Assembly (NCBI RefSeq): GCF_918797505.1
Contig: NC_092795.1
Span: 6,977,434 to 7,041,433, forward strand
Length of the DNA: 64,000 nt
Direction of reading: 5' to 3'
Source of the DNA: Bemisia tabaci
Taxonomy: Eukaryota > Arthropoda > Insecta > Hemiptera > Aleyrodidae
The notes under the pieces were generated by a model. The model was not told where the DNA came from. It searched no databases and saw only the letters and a program-made list of their open reading frames with translations. Shown here one piece after another: positions 10,580 to 19,940 of the stretch. Made by a program: the position numbers and the translations under genes. Position 1 is the stretch's first letter, and every line of letters begins with the position of its first letter.

Positions 10580-10745
10580 TAACCGTACGGTCTCTCATGG
10601 GTTGCCGGTAGAGTACAGTCCTATTACTTCCTTTGTACGTATGATTGCTCCATTTTCTCTTTGTCTCCCATGTCTGTAGCTTTGTCTATCGATTTCAACA
10701 GTCAGCCTGCCACGGGCTGTCGGATCATTATCGAATAGGCCTGAT
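10580..10745 (-). repeat. Family P fragment
   Basis: It shares ctctcatgggttgccggtag with ctctcgtgggttgcctttag near 39.13 kb. It also carries the inverse of the tattgaaattgatagacaga block (tgtctatcgatttcaac). Confidence 0.5.
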
Positions 10746-10765
10746 GGATAAATTCAATTTTTTAG

Positions 10766-10912
10766 TAACGTGTCGTGCTTTGCGATATATCGATTGATCT
10801 GCCTTCTAAACCTGTGTAAAAGGATCGATATACAGGGTGTTCTTAACGAACACCTAATAATCGATATTTTACTACAGCTTCAAATGGGAAAATATCGATT
10901 ATCGATCTTTTT
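10766..10912 (+). mobile_element. Family A MITE, ends degraded
   Basis: It reads cgtgctttgcgatatatcga, followed by the usual block order through aatatcgattatcgatc. The outermost bases of both ends are lost, so no TSD can be assigned. Confidence 0.72.
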
Positions 10913-11280
10913 CCGGCCCTGCGCCTCATGCCTGCAGATCCCGATCTCCTTTTTTCCAAGGACCAATCTCCGTGTCCGCCCGCGGGTGTTTCGTCGGAGT
11001 ATAAATAGCGCGTGCATGGTCAAGTCATAAACTAGTCTGGGCGGGGAGCCCGCATGCATCTGCCGACGGGGCGAGGGGGACGGGGGGCACCGGGAGGGGC
11101 GGGGGGGGGGGGGGCGTCAAAGTTGCGATGCACCGAGAGGTTGGAGGGTGCTCACGACCGGCTCCGGAGGCCAGCTGCAGTTGACTGCTCTTCAGTCCTT
11201 CAGTCGGGCAGACGCCTGGCCCTGGCCTCTTCAGCACCTCCTTTAAGGATCTTCGTTTCAGCCCTGAAAGTCGATCATCG
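10913..11280. other. GC-rich stretch
   Basis: GC-rich with a 14-G run at 11101-11114 and the TATA-like site described separately. No coding frame with a recognisable product. Confidence 0.4.
11000..11007 (+). promoter_or_regulatory. TATA-box-like site
   Basis: The word gtataaatagcgcg sits in GC-rich sequence just downstream of a family A MITE. It matches the TATAAATA core. No initiator match or downstream gene supports it, so this is only a candidate core promoter. Confidence 0.22.
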
Positions 11281-11700
11281 CACGAAGCACCTCTGTGGGC
11301 TGATTATTGAAATTGATAGACAGAGCGACACACAAAGGAGACGAAAGGGATACGGAGGGATCCTATTGGTGGAGTTGGAAGTTTGCTATGGACAACACTG
11401 AAAAAAAAGTAGCTTGGATCAAGCATGATGATTCTTGAATTTGCCGCCATGAATTTTTTTTATCTTGCTTTAAGCTGACTTTTTCTTGATGCAAGAAAAA
11501 TGATGTTCGGGTTGAGCAAAAAAGTAGCTTATATTAATCAGAAAAATTCTTGATTTAAGAAGAAATACTTCTTGGCGGCAAATTTAAGACTTCTTTTTTT
11601 TTTTCAGTGAAAGAAGGTAAATAATAGACTAACTAACAGCAAACCAAAAGAAACCCTATAGTTAGTCCATCATTTTCTCCCTTGGTCAACCATCACCTGT
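11281..11700. repeat. Family P copy split by a family H foldback
   Basis: The left part (11281-11395) carries ctgattattgaaattgatag and ggatcctattggtgga. The right part (11610-11700) carries taatagactaactaacagca and ctatagttagtccatcattt. Both halves have counterparts in the P copy near 39 kb, though the second is in a different orientation there. Confidence 0.5.
11396..11609. mobile_element. Family H foldback element
   Basis: It starts cactgaaaaaaaagtagctt and ends ttcttttttttttttcagtg. The inner arms gaatttgccgccatgaa / cttggcggcaaattt and tcttgatgcaagaaaa / aaaaattcttgattta form an imperfect hairpin. No clear TSD. Confidence 0.68.
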
Positions 11701-11788
11701 CAATATCTGCAAAAATCATGGAAATCAGTCCTGTAGAATGGCAGCACAAACTGTGACTGAAAAATGAAGATTTAGGAGGTCAGAGAGC

Positions 11789-11876
11789 TCATATGGACGT
11801 ATTTATGCTAAAATGAACCATAAACACAGGATATAGTGTGACATAATTCCTTTCAGCATAAATACACGCATATTAG
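11789..11876. repeat. Short palindromic element
   Basis: Arms of about 33 bp: catatggacgtatttatgct against agcataaatacacgcatatt, continued by aaaatgaaccata / tgacataattccttt. The spacer is only about 20 bp (aacacaggatatagtg). Confidence 0.6.
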
Positions 11877-12279
11877 TGATGAAGTTTCAGAGTATGCCCC
11901 GAAAAATTCGAATCAAAATCGCCATTAAGACTCCAAAAATGCAGCCCTTACAGAAGAAATGTATCAACGTATGGACTTATGGAGGTTCATATGGCGATCT
12001 TTCTTATCACTACAAGGCGCGGTGGAGAGTTTCATCGAGACGCGTTGGAAATGATCTTCAAGGAATCGATGATCCCCCCCCCCCCTCTTATTTCTTCGAG
12101 AAACGGTTAAGCTCGGTGATTGATAAATGTCCCGAGCACAGCGTAGCAGCGAGCTGTAACTCCTTTGTCCCCGGAACCAGGAACGTGATTCGCCATTGCT
12201 ATGAGCGCTTACTCCAATCCTCCCTCCCTCCATCCCTCGCAGTGTCCCAATTAAAAAGGCACGGGGGGCGGGAATTCCG
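11877..12279. other. Unrecognised open stretch
   Basis: The open frame 11876-12364 (162 residues) covers this part. It is rich in basic residues, passes through a 12-C run (12074-12085) as a proline run, and ends inside a family B terminus. No domain is seen and it is not called as a gene. Confidence 0.4.
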
Positions 12280-12340
12280 CCTTGCTGAGGAAGAACGCCG
12301 TATGAAGCTCCGAAAGTTGCCAAGCCGAAGGAAAAAAATT

Positions 12341-12362
12341 AGGTTTGCCAAAGGGCAAACCT
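12341..12362. repeat. Short hairpin
   Basis: Arms ttaggtttgcc and ggcaaacctaa are separated by four bases (aaag). No T-tract or gene context makes it a terminator. Confidence 0.5.
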
Positions 12363-12548
12363 AAAAATAAAAAGATATATGGGAAATTTGTGACTATTTT
12401 TCCTCTAATTATTGATTAACGAATGGACCAGTTGGACCACTCTAAAAAAAGGTGGAAATGAAAGCCTTCTCAATCCTCATTTTTTAACCGAAAGTTTTCG
12501 TATAATAACACGATTCGCCGAACGAAAATTACTGAAATCAACTCCGAA

Positions 12549-12820
12549 CAGTGGCGGATCAAAAAGGGGAGGCATGGTGTCATCGAGAAGCAAAAAGGGG
12601 GGGGGGGTCCAAGACCTCCCCCAGAAAAATTTCAAAAGTTTAAAGCATCTATAATATGCAGGTTGAGTCAATTTCGGCACGAATAATTACTAAGTCCAAA
12701 CGTTTTTCCTTCTTCTTTCCTACGTTCCTTCCTTTTTTCTTTGTTCTCCTTTTCTCTCTCCTTTTTCCGAGCGAACGGAGGAGGAACGTACGCCCCTTAC
12801 ACCCCCCTGGATCCACTTAT
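12549..12820 (+). mobile_element. Family O element
   Basis: It starts cagtggcggatcaaaaaggg and ends ctggatccactta. It shares with 42480-42722 the words tttaaagcatc, gagtcaatttc, gaataattac, a pyrimidine-rich tract and a G run. The CAGTGGCGGATC end suggests a hAT-like MITE, but no 8-bp TSD is clear here. Confidence 0.6.
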
Positions 12821-12953
12821 GATTTGATTTGAGATATCCTAATATTTCAATGATAATATATTAGTAACCATCCTCAAAATATACAAAGATCGGGGGAAAT
12901 TGGGCAACATTCGAATGTCCATACGGCGTTTTTCCTTGGCGCGGCAGAATGAA

Positions 12954-13275
12954 AGGAGAGCGGGGGTACGAGGGCGAGAATAAAACGGGGATAAAAGAGA
13001 ACAGGAGAGAGCTCTGATCGCATTGAAATGCCCTGGTCCCGGGTCCGAACCTAAGACAACAAAAACCGGCGGCGGTGACCGTTGTGCGTTGCATTTCGGT
13101 GTTCAGAAACCCCGTAAGTCCAACGGGATCACTAATTGCAGTTGCGCGGTTCTTGTCGGGCGCGGCGTAATTCACGGGTCTGATATTCGCGGCGCGTGAT
13201 TTAAATGAGAGTGCAGCCGACAGATTCTCACACTCTCGAGCTTAAGCTGGTGACGTCCGGCCGTTCGTTAACGTA
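12954..13275. other. No recognised feature
   Basis: No repeat or gene recognised. Confidence 0.4.
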
Positions 13276-13405
13276 ATATCGTCGCCTTTCTGACGTAAGA
13301 GCGTATGTCAATTCACGCTTGAGCCCTTTTTTACACGTTATGCCATGCTTTTTGGGGCGCTTTTGGAAATCGGGATACGCGCTTTCGGTAGAGGAGCGAC
13401 GACAT
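13276..13405. mobile_element. Family N MITE, 130 bp, copy 1
   Basis: Terminal arms: atatcgtcgcctttctgacg continuing taagagcgtat, and the inverse atacgcgctttcggtagagg followed by agcgacgacat. The element is exactly 130 bp, as are the copies at 16672 and 45161. No TSD is convincingly resolved. Confidence 0.72.
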
Positions 13406-13761
13406 GTGAGCGGCAACGGGAAAGAGAGTAATGGGACCGAGCGAGGTCCACAGAGGCGAGATTTTCATAGGAGACGCTTTCGTCGAGGCGGGTTGAAAAA
13501 TCTGATTTTCGAATTCTAGCCAACGACTTTCCTATGTGTCCCAAACAGAGGTGCAAAATTTTAAGATGAAATTTTGTGAAATTTAATATTTTTTTTTTTC
13601 TGTTTTAATTCTGCAATGAACTTACAATGACATTATGAAACGCATTGAAACGGTAATGTCTTAATTTTTAACATTTCGGGGAGAGAAAAAGTCTTCGCTT
13701 CAACTCCGTCAAATTTTGGCACCGAGGTTCACCCCTCGATTTTCAACAATGCAATCCAGCA
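13406..13761. other. No recognised feature
   Basis: AT-rich towards the right; no repeat or gene recognised. Confidence 0.4.
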
Positions 13762-14017
13762 CTGCCGTGCTAAGGAAGAACGCCGCATGCGCATTTTGGC
13801 GTAGCCATATTTCCTTCAATTAAAAACGAATTTACTGGAAAAATTCTGAATACTTCTCCAATTTTTCATACAATTTTGTTCGCAATTTAATCTACAATAT
13901 CTGAAATTTTCAAGGAAAAAAAACGCATAACTTCCTTTAAAAGTACGTGTTTTATTCGGGGAAATTCGGCAACTCTCGAATGTCCATACGCCGCGCCGTT
14001 CTTCCTCAGAACGGCAG
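13762..14017. mobile_element. Family B MITE with 4-bp TSD
   Basis: The left end is ctgccgtgctaaggaagaac. The right end is gttcttcctcagaacggcag, with gccgcgcc just before it replacing the usual gcc. Flanking AGCA at 13758-13761 and 14018-14021. Interior aatttttcatacaattttgt and gcaatttaatctacaatatc match other copies. Confidence 0.87.
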
Positions 14018-14236
14018 AGCAAGTTGGGGATTCTTTTTTAAAAAGTCTGACAACAACGAGGGCTCGTGGCCGCGAATTAGCACGACCGCAACGGAATCCG
14101 CGATGCACCGCAAAAGGACCTCACCTCAAGCTTGAGCACGGGGATTTGTTTACGCTGTCCACCCTCCCCACCCCTTTACCCACCCTCGAAGGGTAGGAGG
14201 GTTGTTCATGGTCTTGCCGCCTCGAATTTCGCAACT
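14018..14236. other. No recognised feature
   Basis: No repeat or gene recognised. Confidence 0.4.
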
Positions 14237-14751
14237 CGTCACCTTCCGGCCGTAGTATCACAAGCGCCATGCGACGTTTAAACATTTCCACAGCCATTTT
14301 ATTTTTTTACAGAGAAATCGCTCTATTCGCCGTCAGAAAATTTTACCGAATTTTATTTGGATTGCATTTTGCAAAAAGGAACCACTAGCATTGCAATGAT
14401 GCTAAGATAGTGCAATTTCATCTTTCGCAATAAAATTGCGGAAATCGTGAAAAACTATGAAATTTAGATGGTAATTTTTGTCTAAAATTCACAGTTTTTA
14501 GCGAGTAAAATAGAAACTATTAATGGATAATCGGGTTTTTCCTCCAAGACAAGAGAAGTTGCACAATCCTAGCAACATTGCAATGCTAGTGGTTCCTTTT
14601 TGCAAAATGCAATCCATTTGTGCTGCCGATAAAATTCAGTGATATTTCCCACCAGATTCAACCGACAATTTCTCCCGGAATAAAAATAAAATTGCGGCGG
14701 AAATTTTTAAACGTCGCGTGGCGCTTGTGATAATTTGGCCGGGAGGTGACG
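14237..14751. mobile_element. Family D foldback, split by family F
   Basis: Ends cgtcaccttccggccgtagt and ggccgggaggtgacg, flanked by AACT (14233-14236 and 14752-14755), a 4-bp TSD. The arms include atcacaagcgccatgcgacg / cgtcgcgtggcgcttgtgat. The centre of the hairpin is occupied by a family F insertion, so the element is 515 bp where the uninterrupted copies are about 255 bp. Confidence 0.87.
14359..14615. mobile_element. Family F foldback inside family D
   Basis: Arms ggattgcattttgcaaaaag / ctttttgcaaaatgcaatcc, then gaaccactagcattgcaatg / cattgcaatgctagtggttc. Flanking ATTT at 14355-14358 and 14616-14619. Inside lie two blocks, ttgcaataaaattgcggaaa and tagaaactattaatggataa, not seen in family D. 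Confidence 0.85.
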
Positions 14752-15370
14752 AACTGAGACTGGGTTAAGTCCGGAACCCTGGCGCTTGCTGATAACCCGC
14801 TCGTTCGTGGAGATTAAACGCTTAATACCTGTATTGATAAGTAAGTTTGATTGGTTCGCCGAGTTTTGACGATAGTTTCGGATCCGAGCGCCAGAAAACT
14901 TTGGCCGAGTGATTTCTCGCCCATCTCAGCCTCGACTTTGATCGGCGCTCGCGGAAGTGACAAAAACCCCGCGGGCGAAGCTAATTTGGATGTGAGCTTC
15001 ATCTGGATAGAATGAACTATTTGATTGCGGAACTTTTATGAGTTTCCCTGAGCCGCTTTTGTAGTAGTTCGATCAAGTCCTGAAAGAACTGTTTTGATTT
15101 TGACTCAAGATTCAATTTGCAGATGGCTGAAGAAAACTCTGCCTGATATATCAAAGCTTTGCTCTCCCTATTTATCGTCGTTCTCCCAAAGAAAGAACGT
15201 AACAAAATTCTTAAACTGCAAAATTTTCTCTCGCTGATTGTGATTTGACTTGCAAATCGTTTGAGTTTACTTCTTAAAACAATTACCGATTTTTTTTCGT
15301 AATGACATGGAGAAAAACAGCAAAATTTTAGGCTGAAATTGTTCAATCTTACCCTTGTAATATAATAAAT
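14752..15370. other. No recognised feature
   Basis: No repeat family or gene recognised; the left part is moderately GC-rich. Confidence 0.4.
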
Positions 15371-15470
15371 GGAGACATAAAATACAAATGAGGCATACGA
15401 TAAAATGAGACATACGATAAAATGAGACGTAAAATAAAGTGAGATATAAAATAAACCGAAACGTAAACAT
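15371..15470. repeat. Tandem repeat with 17-bp unit
   Basis: About six diverged units of tgagacatacgataaaa, best preserved at about 15389-15440 (tgaggcatacgataaaa, tgagacatacgataaaa, tgagacgtaaaataaag, tgagatataaaataaac). Confidence 0.75.
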
Positions 15471-16107
15471 TGAATTTAATTTAAAAGAAGAAATGCAGAC
15501 GAGTTTAAACTGAAATTGAGACCCTGGGTAGACACATAATTTCATCGCCTCATATCGTGTGAAATTACATTAATACGTATGAAATCATAGGATTTTTTTA
15601 AACATTCCTTCAGTTTTGCGGCCAAAGTAAAATTATCACAATATAGCGTGGCATACCTACAATTTTATGTGTAATTGTACTTTGTATGTGGAATGTATTA
15701 CTGGTCAGAGCTTTTGGAACGCCTTCAAAACTGGGCGACGCAACTTTACAAACTCGCCAAGTATGCACGCCAGCACGTGTATGTATTGTTGTAACCAAAA
15801 CCCTATCAGCCCTAATTATTACTCATTGTACGTCTCATTTTGACGGCTTACATTACAACTGAGAGGAAGTAAACATCATTTCAATTCCCCATTTTAATAA
15901 ATTGCTATTTGCCGAAGTGTATAAAATACATTTTCTTTTAAAAAAGAAATAAATAATTTTTTTGTTGACAACCTGGTTGGTGTTACACAACTTGAACAAG
16001 AAGATTTACGACGTCAAATCCTATTCTCCGTTTTACGAAGAAATCGCAAGACTAAGCACTGTCAAGCTAAACATAATATCACGTTTCAAACTGCATCCTC
16101 CATTTTG
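15471..16107. other. AT-rich, no recognised feature
   Basis: No repeat family or gene recognised. Confidence 0.4.
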
Positions 16108-16496
16108 AGGAGTCTCCAAAAGTCTCCAATGTCCCCGATTATCCCCGATTTTGGAATGGTGTCTCCCGATATCCCCGAAAGTTTCCAATTGCCTCGTTCA
16201 GGTCTCCAAAAAATGACAAAAATCGTCCTAAACACCGGCATTTTCAAATTTTCCCGCCAGCTGTGGCGTCGCGCAATAACCAGGAATAAAAAAACTGTGT
16301 GCTTGGTTTTTCGTATGTTTTCATCGGTTCAACATGACTTATAAAATTAGTCGTATAAAACACGCCTTTCAACGCTCTAACTAGCTCCCTTCCTCCTGCC
16401 ATTTTGGGAAAAAAAATCCCCGATTTTCTTGAAAACACACCTCTAAAAGTCCCTGAAAGTACCCAATTTGGTTTTTTATAACTGAAAGGCGCCCAG
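16108..16496 (+). mobile_element. Family I element
   Basis: It carries the full internal order of the copy at 35603-36001: gtctccaatgtccccgatta, aacaccggcattttcaaatt, ttggtttttcgtatgttttc, aacatgacttataaaattag and agtccctgaaagtacccaat. Both termini have decayed, with the right end reading ggcgcccag where gacaccctg is expected. Confidence 0.75.
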
Positions 16497-16671
16497 GTTT
16501 TGCGAAAAGATTGTAGGAAGAGAACTGCATGGTCACTCAACGAGGAATTTTACGAGACAGTGAAATTTGACAACGTGGGAAATCGACTCGTTACTGTTGA
16601 ACGGAAACATTTATAATGAGGATGATTTCTTCTCCTAAAGGTGGCAGTATGAGGAGCTTGTCAGGGGCCTT

Positions 16672-16801
16672 AATTCGTCGCCTACCTGACACAAGAGCGT
16701 AACTACACTCTGCAATGGACCCTGTCTTCCGTGCATTTCAATGCTTTTCCGAGCTCATCTCAGTGTGTAGTTACGCCTTTATGTGAGCCAAGCGACGAAT
16801 T
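16672..16801. mobile_element. Family N MITE, 130 bp, copy 2
   Basis: Arms aattcgtcgcctacctgaca continuing caagagcgtaactacac, and the inverse gtgtagttacgcctttatgt followed by gagccaagcgacgaatt. The arms are about 37 bp with few mismatches. Same total length as the other N copies. Confidence 0.78.
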
Positions 16802-16889
16802 TCAGCGTGACAACGACAAAGGAAACGAGCTCGTGGACCGCAGAGTGGAAAACGCTCAGAACCTGACTCGCGACGCAACAATGAAATAT

Positions 16890-17275
16890 CACCCGGAAGA
16901 ATGACATAACTCAATTTCCACGCGGACCCCTTACACCAGAGAACGTACCACAATTGAGGCTTTTTCTGTAATGTAGTTAAGTCGTTTTGCCCGCAAATTA
17001 CACGGCGCCCGGCGAGCATCATCTCGCCCTTCTCCTGTCGGAAAAAAACTTAACCTAATTTCCGCGCGGACCCCTTACACCACAGAGACGCACACACAAT
17101 GGGGCTATTTCTCAATTTAGTTACGTCGTTTTGCCAGTGGATGAGAATTTACGCGGCGCCTGGCGAGCATCCTCTCGTCCTTCATCAGGAAAAAGACATA
17201 ACTCAATTTCCACGCGGACCTTCAATACCGCGGAAACATAGGCTCATTCTACAATGCGGTTACGTCGTTTTGACA
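16890..17275 (+). repeat. Tandem array with unit of about 145 bp, running into a gap
   Basis: The word tcaatttccacgcggacccc recurs with variation at about 16911, 17055 and 17202. Other landmarks repeat in register: gtcgttttgcc, cggcgcccggcgagcatc, and a caggaaaaagacataact-like block. Three partial units are visible before the sequence enters N. Confidence 0.78.
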
Positions 17276-17775
17276 NNNNNNNNNNNNNNNNNNNNNNNNN
17301 NNNNNNNNNNNNNNNNNNNNNNNNNNNNNNNNNNNNNNNNNNNNNNNNNNNNNNNNNNNNNNNNNNNNNNNNNNNNNNNNNNNNNNNNNNNNNNNNNNNN
17401 NNNNNNNNNNNNNNNNNNNNNNNNNNNNNNNNNNNNNNNNNNNNNNNNNNNNNNNNNNNNNNNNNNNNNNNNNNNNNNNNNNNNNNNNNNNNNNNNNNNN
17501 NNNNNNNNNNNNNNNNNNNNNNNNNNNNNNNNNNNNNNNNNNNNNNNNNNNNNNNNNNNNNNNNNNNNNNNNNNNNNNNNNNNNNNNNNNNNNNNNNNNN
17601 NNNNNNNNNNNNNNNNNNNNNNNNNNNNNNNNNNNNNNNNNNNNNNNNNNNNNNNNNNNNNNNNNNNNNNNNNNNNNNNNNNNNNNNNNNNNNNNNNNNN
17701 NNNNNNNNNNNNNNNNNNNNNNNNNNNNNNNNNNNNNNNNNNNNNNNNNNNNNNNNNNNNNNNNNNNNNNNNNNN
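17276..17775. other. Assembly gap (500 N)
   Basis: Exactly 500 N, a conventional placeholder for a gap of unknown length. Conceptual frames running through it are meaningless. The tandem array on its left suggests collapse of repeats as the cause. Confidence 0.97.
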
Positions 17776-17818
17776 TAGCAACTTTGTTATTCTCTTGGTT
17801 CCGTTTTGCAAAATGCAA
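17776..17818 (+). mobile_element. Family F right end, rest lost in gap
   Basis: It reads tagcaactttgttattctct, then tggttccgttttgcaaaatg and caatcc, matching the right arm of family F. The left part would lie in the gap. Confidence 0.7.
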
Positions 17819-18128
17819 TCCATGTATCTTCCACCCGAAGAACATCTAAAGAGAAGCCACCCAGGGACGTTACAACTCATCAACTGACCCCTCCTCTCCG
17901 CAGTTTGAACTTTATTTTCATTTGAGGTGAAAAGTGAACTGCAGCGACTTATCCAAAGCAAAGACGGTATCATTCCGCAACGGCGAATCTTGGAGGAGCC
18001 CGGGAAACGGGGATCTGGGAGCTGGGAATCGTGAAATGGGACTTCAATTAGCGGCGGCCACGGATGAGGTAGCAGGAAAAATCCCCACGGCCGCCGTTGC
18101 ACCGCGGACCGTGAACCCTCTCAAGGTA
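17819..18128. other. No recognised feature
   Basis: No gene or repeat family recognised. Confidence 0.4.
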
Positions 18129-18262
18129 CGGGAACCTTAGGCGCGTCTAGACGCGGCGTCCTGGACGCGGCGTCCAGACGCCGATAAATCTGTCTAATGA
18201 TTTTTGCGCGGGGACGGCACCTTAGCGGCGAAGAGACGCTGCGGAAAACGCCGAGCGAGGAC

Positions 18263-18291
18263 GCTCCGATCTGTCTCGAACAGATCGGAGC
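18263..18291. repeat. Perfect 12-bp-stem hairpin
   Basis: gctccgatctgt, loop ctcga, acagatcggagc. It lies within the inverted-repeat element between its left end and the minisatellite. Confidence 0.75.
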
Positions 18292-18359
18292 GAAGACGCC
18301 GAGAAATTCCGCTCAGTCCGCTGCCTTTCCTACCGATTTTTGAATGTGTTTAGTTCGAC

Positions 18360-18665
18360 AAACCCACGAATCGATCACAAAGGCCGTGAATTGATCGACA
18401 AAAGCCGCGAATCGATCGAAAATTCCGTGAATCGATCGACAAGAGCCGTGGATCGACCGACCCACCCGTGAATCAATCGACAAAAGCCGTGGATAGATCG
18501 ACAAACCTGTGAGTCTATCGACAAACCTGTGAATCGATAGACAAACCTATGAGTCGATCGACAAACCTGCGAATCGATCGACAAACCTATGAGTCGATCG
18601 ACAAACCTGTGAGTTGATCGACAAACCCGTGAATCGATCGACAAACCCGTGAATCGATCGAATTA
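18360..18665 (+). repeat. Minisatellite, 20-bp unit
   Basis: About 15 units of acaaacctgtgaatcgatcg with substitutions (gtgaatcgatcg, gtgagtcgatcg, gccgtggatcgaccg). The left units are more diverged than those at 18540-18660, as expected if homogenisation is strongest to the right. Further inverted, diverged units (gtcgatcgattcacg) continue to about 18870. Confidence 0.85.
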
Positions 18666-19096
18666 CGTCGATTGGTTCACGTTTTGGTTTTTCGATCGAT
18701 TCATGTCGATTGACTAGATACCGGTTTTCCTTTTAATTGTCAATCATTTCTCGTCTATCGATCCACATTTTTTGTCGATCGAATCGACACCCGTTTTTTG
18801 TAATTTGTCCATCGATTGGTGTCGATCGATTCACGTTTTTATTTTTCGGTCGATTTTTGTCGATCGAATCCACACCCTCCTAAAAAAAAGCGCGTACAGC
18901 CATTTTCGCGGCCCAGAGCATACTGTCCGATCAACGAAAATTCGAGAAATTGACGGCGGACAGAGCGGAAAAAATCCACGGATTCCGCTCCTAAGGTGCC
19001 GTGCTCCAAAATGTGAGCGTCTTCTCGCCCTCGACTCGGTAGCAGCATTTTCCGCCGGCGTCCAGGACGCCGCGTCCAGACGCGCCTAAGGTTCCG

Positions 19097-19189
19097 TAGC
19101 TTCAAGGTCTCCCTCATCCACCACCGCCACCCGCGCCCGCAACCGCCGCTGTCACCGCACAGCTCGCGATCCGCCGATCTCACAAGCCG
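19097..19189. other. No recognised feature
   Basis: Short CCGC-rich spacer. Confidence 0.35.
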
Positions 19190-19432
19190 CACGGTGGATC
19201 GAGCCAATTAGAGAGGTCGGACATGACAGTTTTTACTAAAACTGCAAATTTTGATGTTTATTCCGTCACATTTTAATTTTTGAGGGATGTTTCTAGAAGA
19301 AAATTTTACGATGAAACCACTGAAAACACTTCTAGGACCTCAAAGATTTGTACAAACGGAGTTATACGCGTTTACAGTTTCCAAAGCTTGTCCGACCTCT
19401 CCTACAGACTCGATCCACTGTGCGCCGTCCCA
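19190..19432 (+). mobile_element. Family G element, copy 2
   Basis: Ends cacggtggatcgagccaatt and ctcgatccactgtg, with the inner pair gagaggtcggac / gtccgacctctc. Interior aaaactgcaaattttgatgt and acaaacggagttatacgcgt parallel the other copies. Confidence 0.8.
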
Positions 19433-19561
19433 CCAGCATGAAGATACTGTCCCCGGCTCAGAGTCTTTCAGTCACGGAAGACATGTCATCCGTCGGACGC
19501 TAAACAGTATGAAACATTTTTTGATTTAAAAAAGAAAGAAAAATATTCAATTCTCATTAAT

Positions 19562-19815
19562 CGTCACCTTTCGGTCCAAGTATCGCAAGCGCCATGCGAC
19601 TTTTCAACATTTCCGCCGTCATTTTATTTTTTTTACTGAGAAATTATTGGTTGAATCCGTTTGAAAAGTTCACTGAATTTTATCGGCAGCATAAAGAAAA
19701 TTCAGTGAAATTTTCGGACAGCATCGTTGAACAATATCTTCGTAAAAAAATAATATGGCGGCGGAAATTTTGAAACGTCGCGTGACGCATGTGATACTTC
19801 GGCCGGAAGGTGACG
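19562..19815. mobile_element. Family D foldback
   Basis: Uninterrupted copy of about 254 bp. Arms run cgtcacctttcggtccaagt … acttcggccggaaggtgacg, with cactgaattttatcggcagc and aaaattcagtgaaatttt at the hairpin centre. Flanks TAAT / ATTT give no clear TSD. Confidence 0.8.
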
Positions 19816-19940
19816 ATTTCTGCAACACCAAAAATCTCTCTAATTCGGGACCCCTCTTTCTTTAATTTTCTAATTTTCCCTACAGCTCGAGATGAGCCCC
19901 ATGTCTCAAGATTTGCCTCATTGGCGATAAGAGCTGCTTT

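Larger units (their letters stand above)
12280..12953. mobile_element. Family B MITE probably interrupted by family O
   Basis: The left end is cttgctgaggaagaacgccg (from about 12280). The right end is ccatacggcgtttttccttg followed by gcgcggcag (to 12953). Both internal flanks have B-like words, for example ctcaaaatatacaaagatcg before the right arm. The intervening family O segment accounts for the excess length. The left interior is divergent, so the join is a plausible reading and not certain. Confidence 0.55.
18129..19096. mobile_element. Inverted-repeat element carrying a CGATCGA minisatellite
   Basis: The left end cgggaaccttaggcgcgtct, continuing agacgcggcgtcctggacgc, is mirrored at the right end by gcgtccagacgcgcctaagg ttccg, giving arms of about 40-50 bp. 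TA flanks both ends (18127-18128 and 19097-19098), compatible with a TA target duplication. A second inner inverted block is ggcaccttagcgg / cctaaggtgcc. The centre is a 20-bp minisatellite and related ATCGAT-rich sequence. No transposase is encoded. Confidence 0.68.

Noticed and set aside
11876..12364. 162-residue open frame on the plus strand
   Set aside because: It crosses a C homopolymer and ends in a family B terminus. Basic composition, no domain, no splice or promoter support.
17099..18102. Frames of 174-280 residues on both strands around 17.1-18.1 kb
   Set aside because: They are almost entirely unknown residues from the 500-N gap, so their length is an artefact.
18360..18665. CRISPR-like regular repeat array
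   Set aside because: The 20-bp units are head to tail without spacers, in a eukaryotic context. It is a minisatellite.
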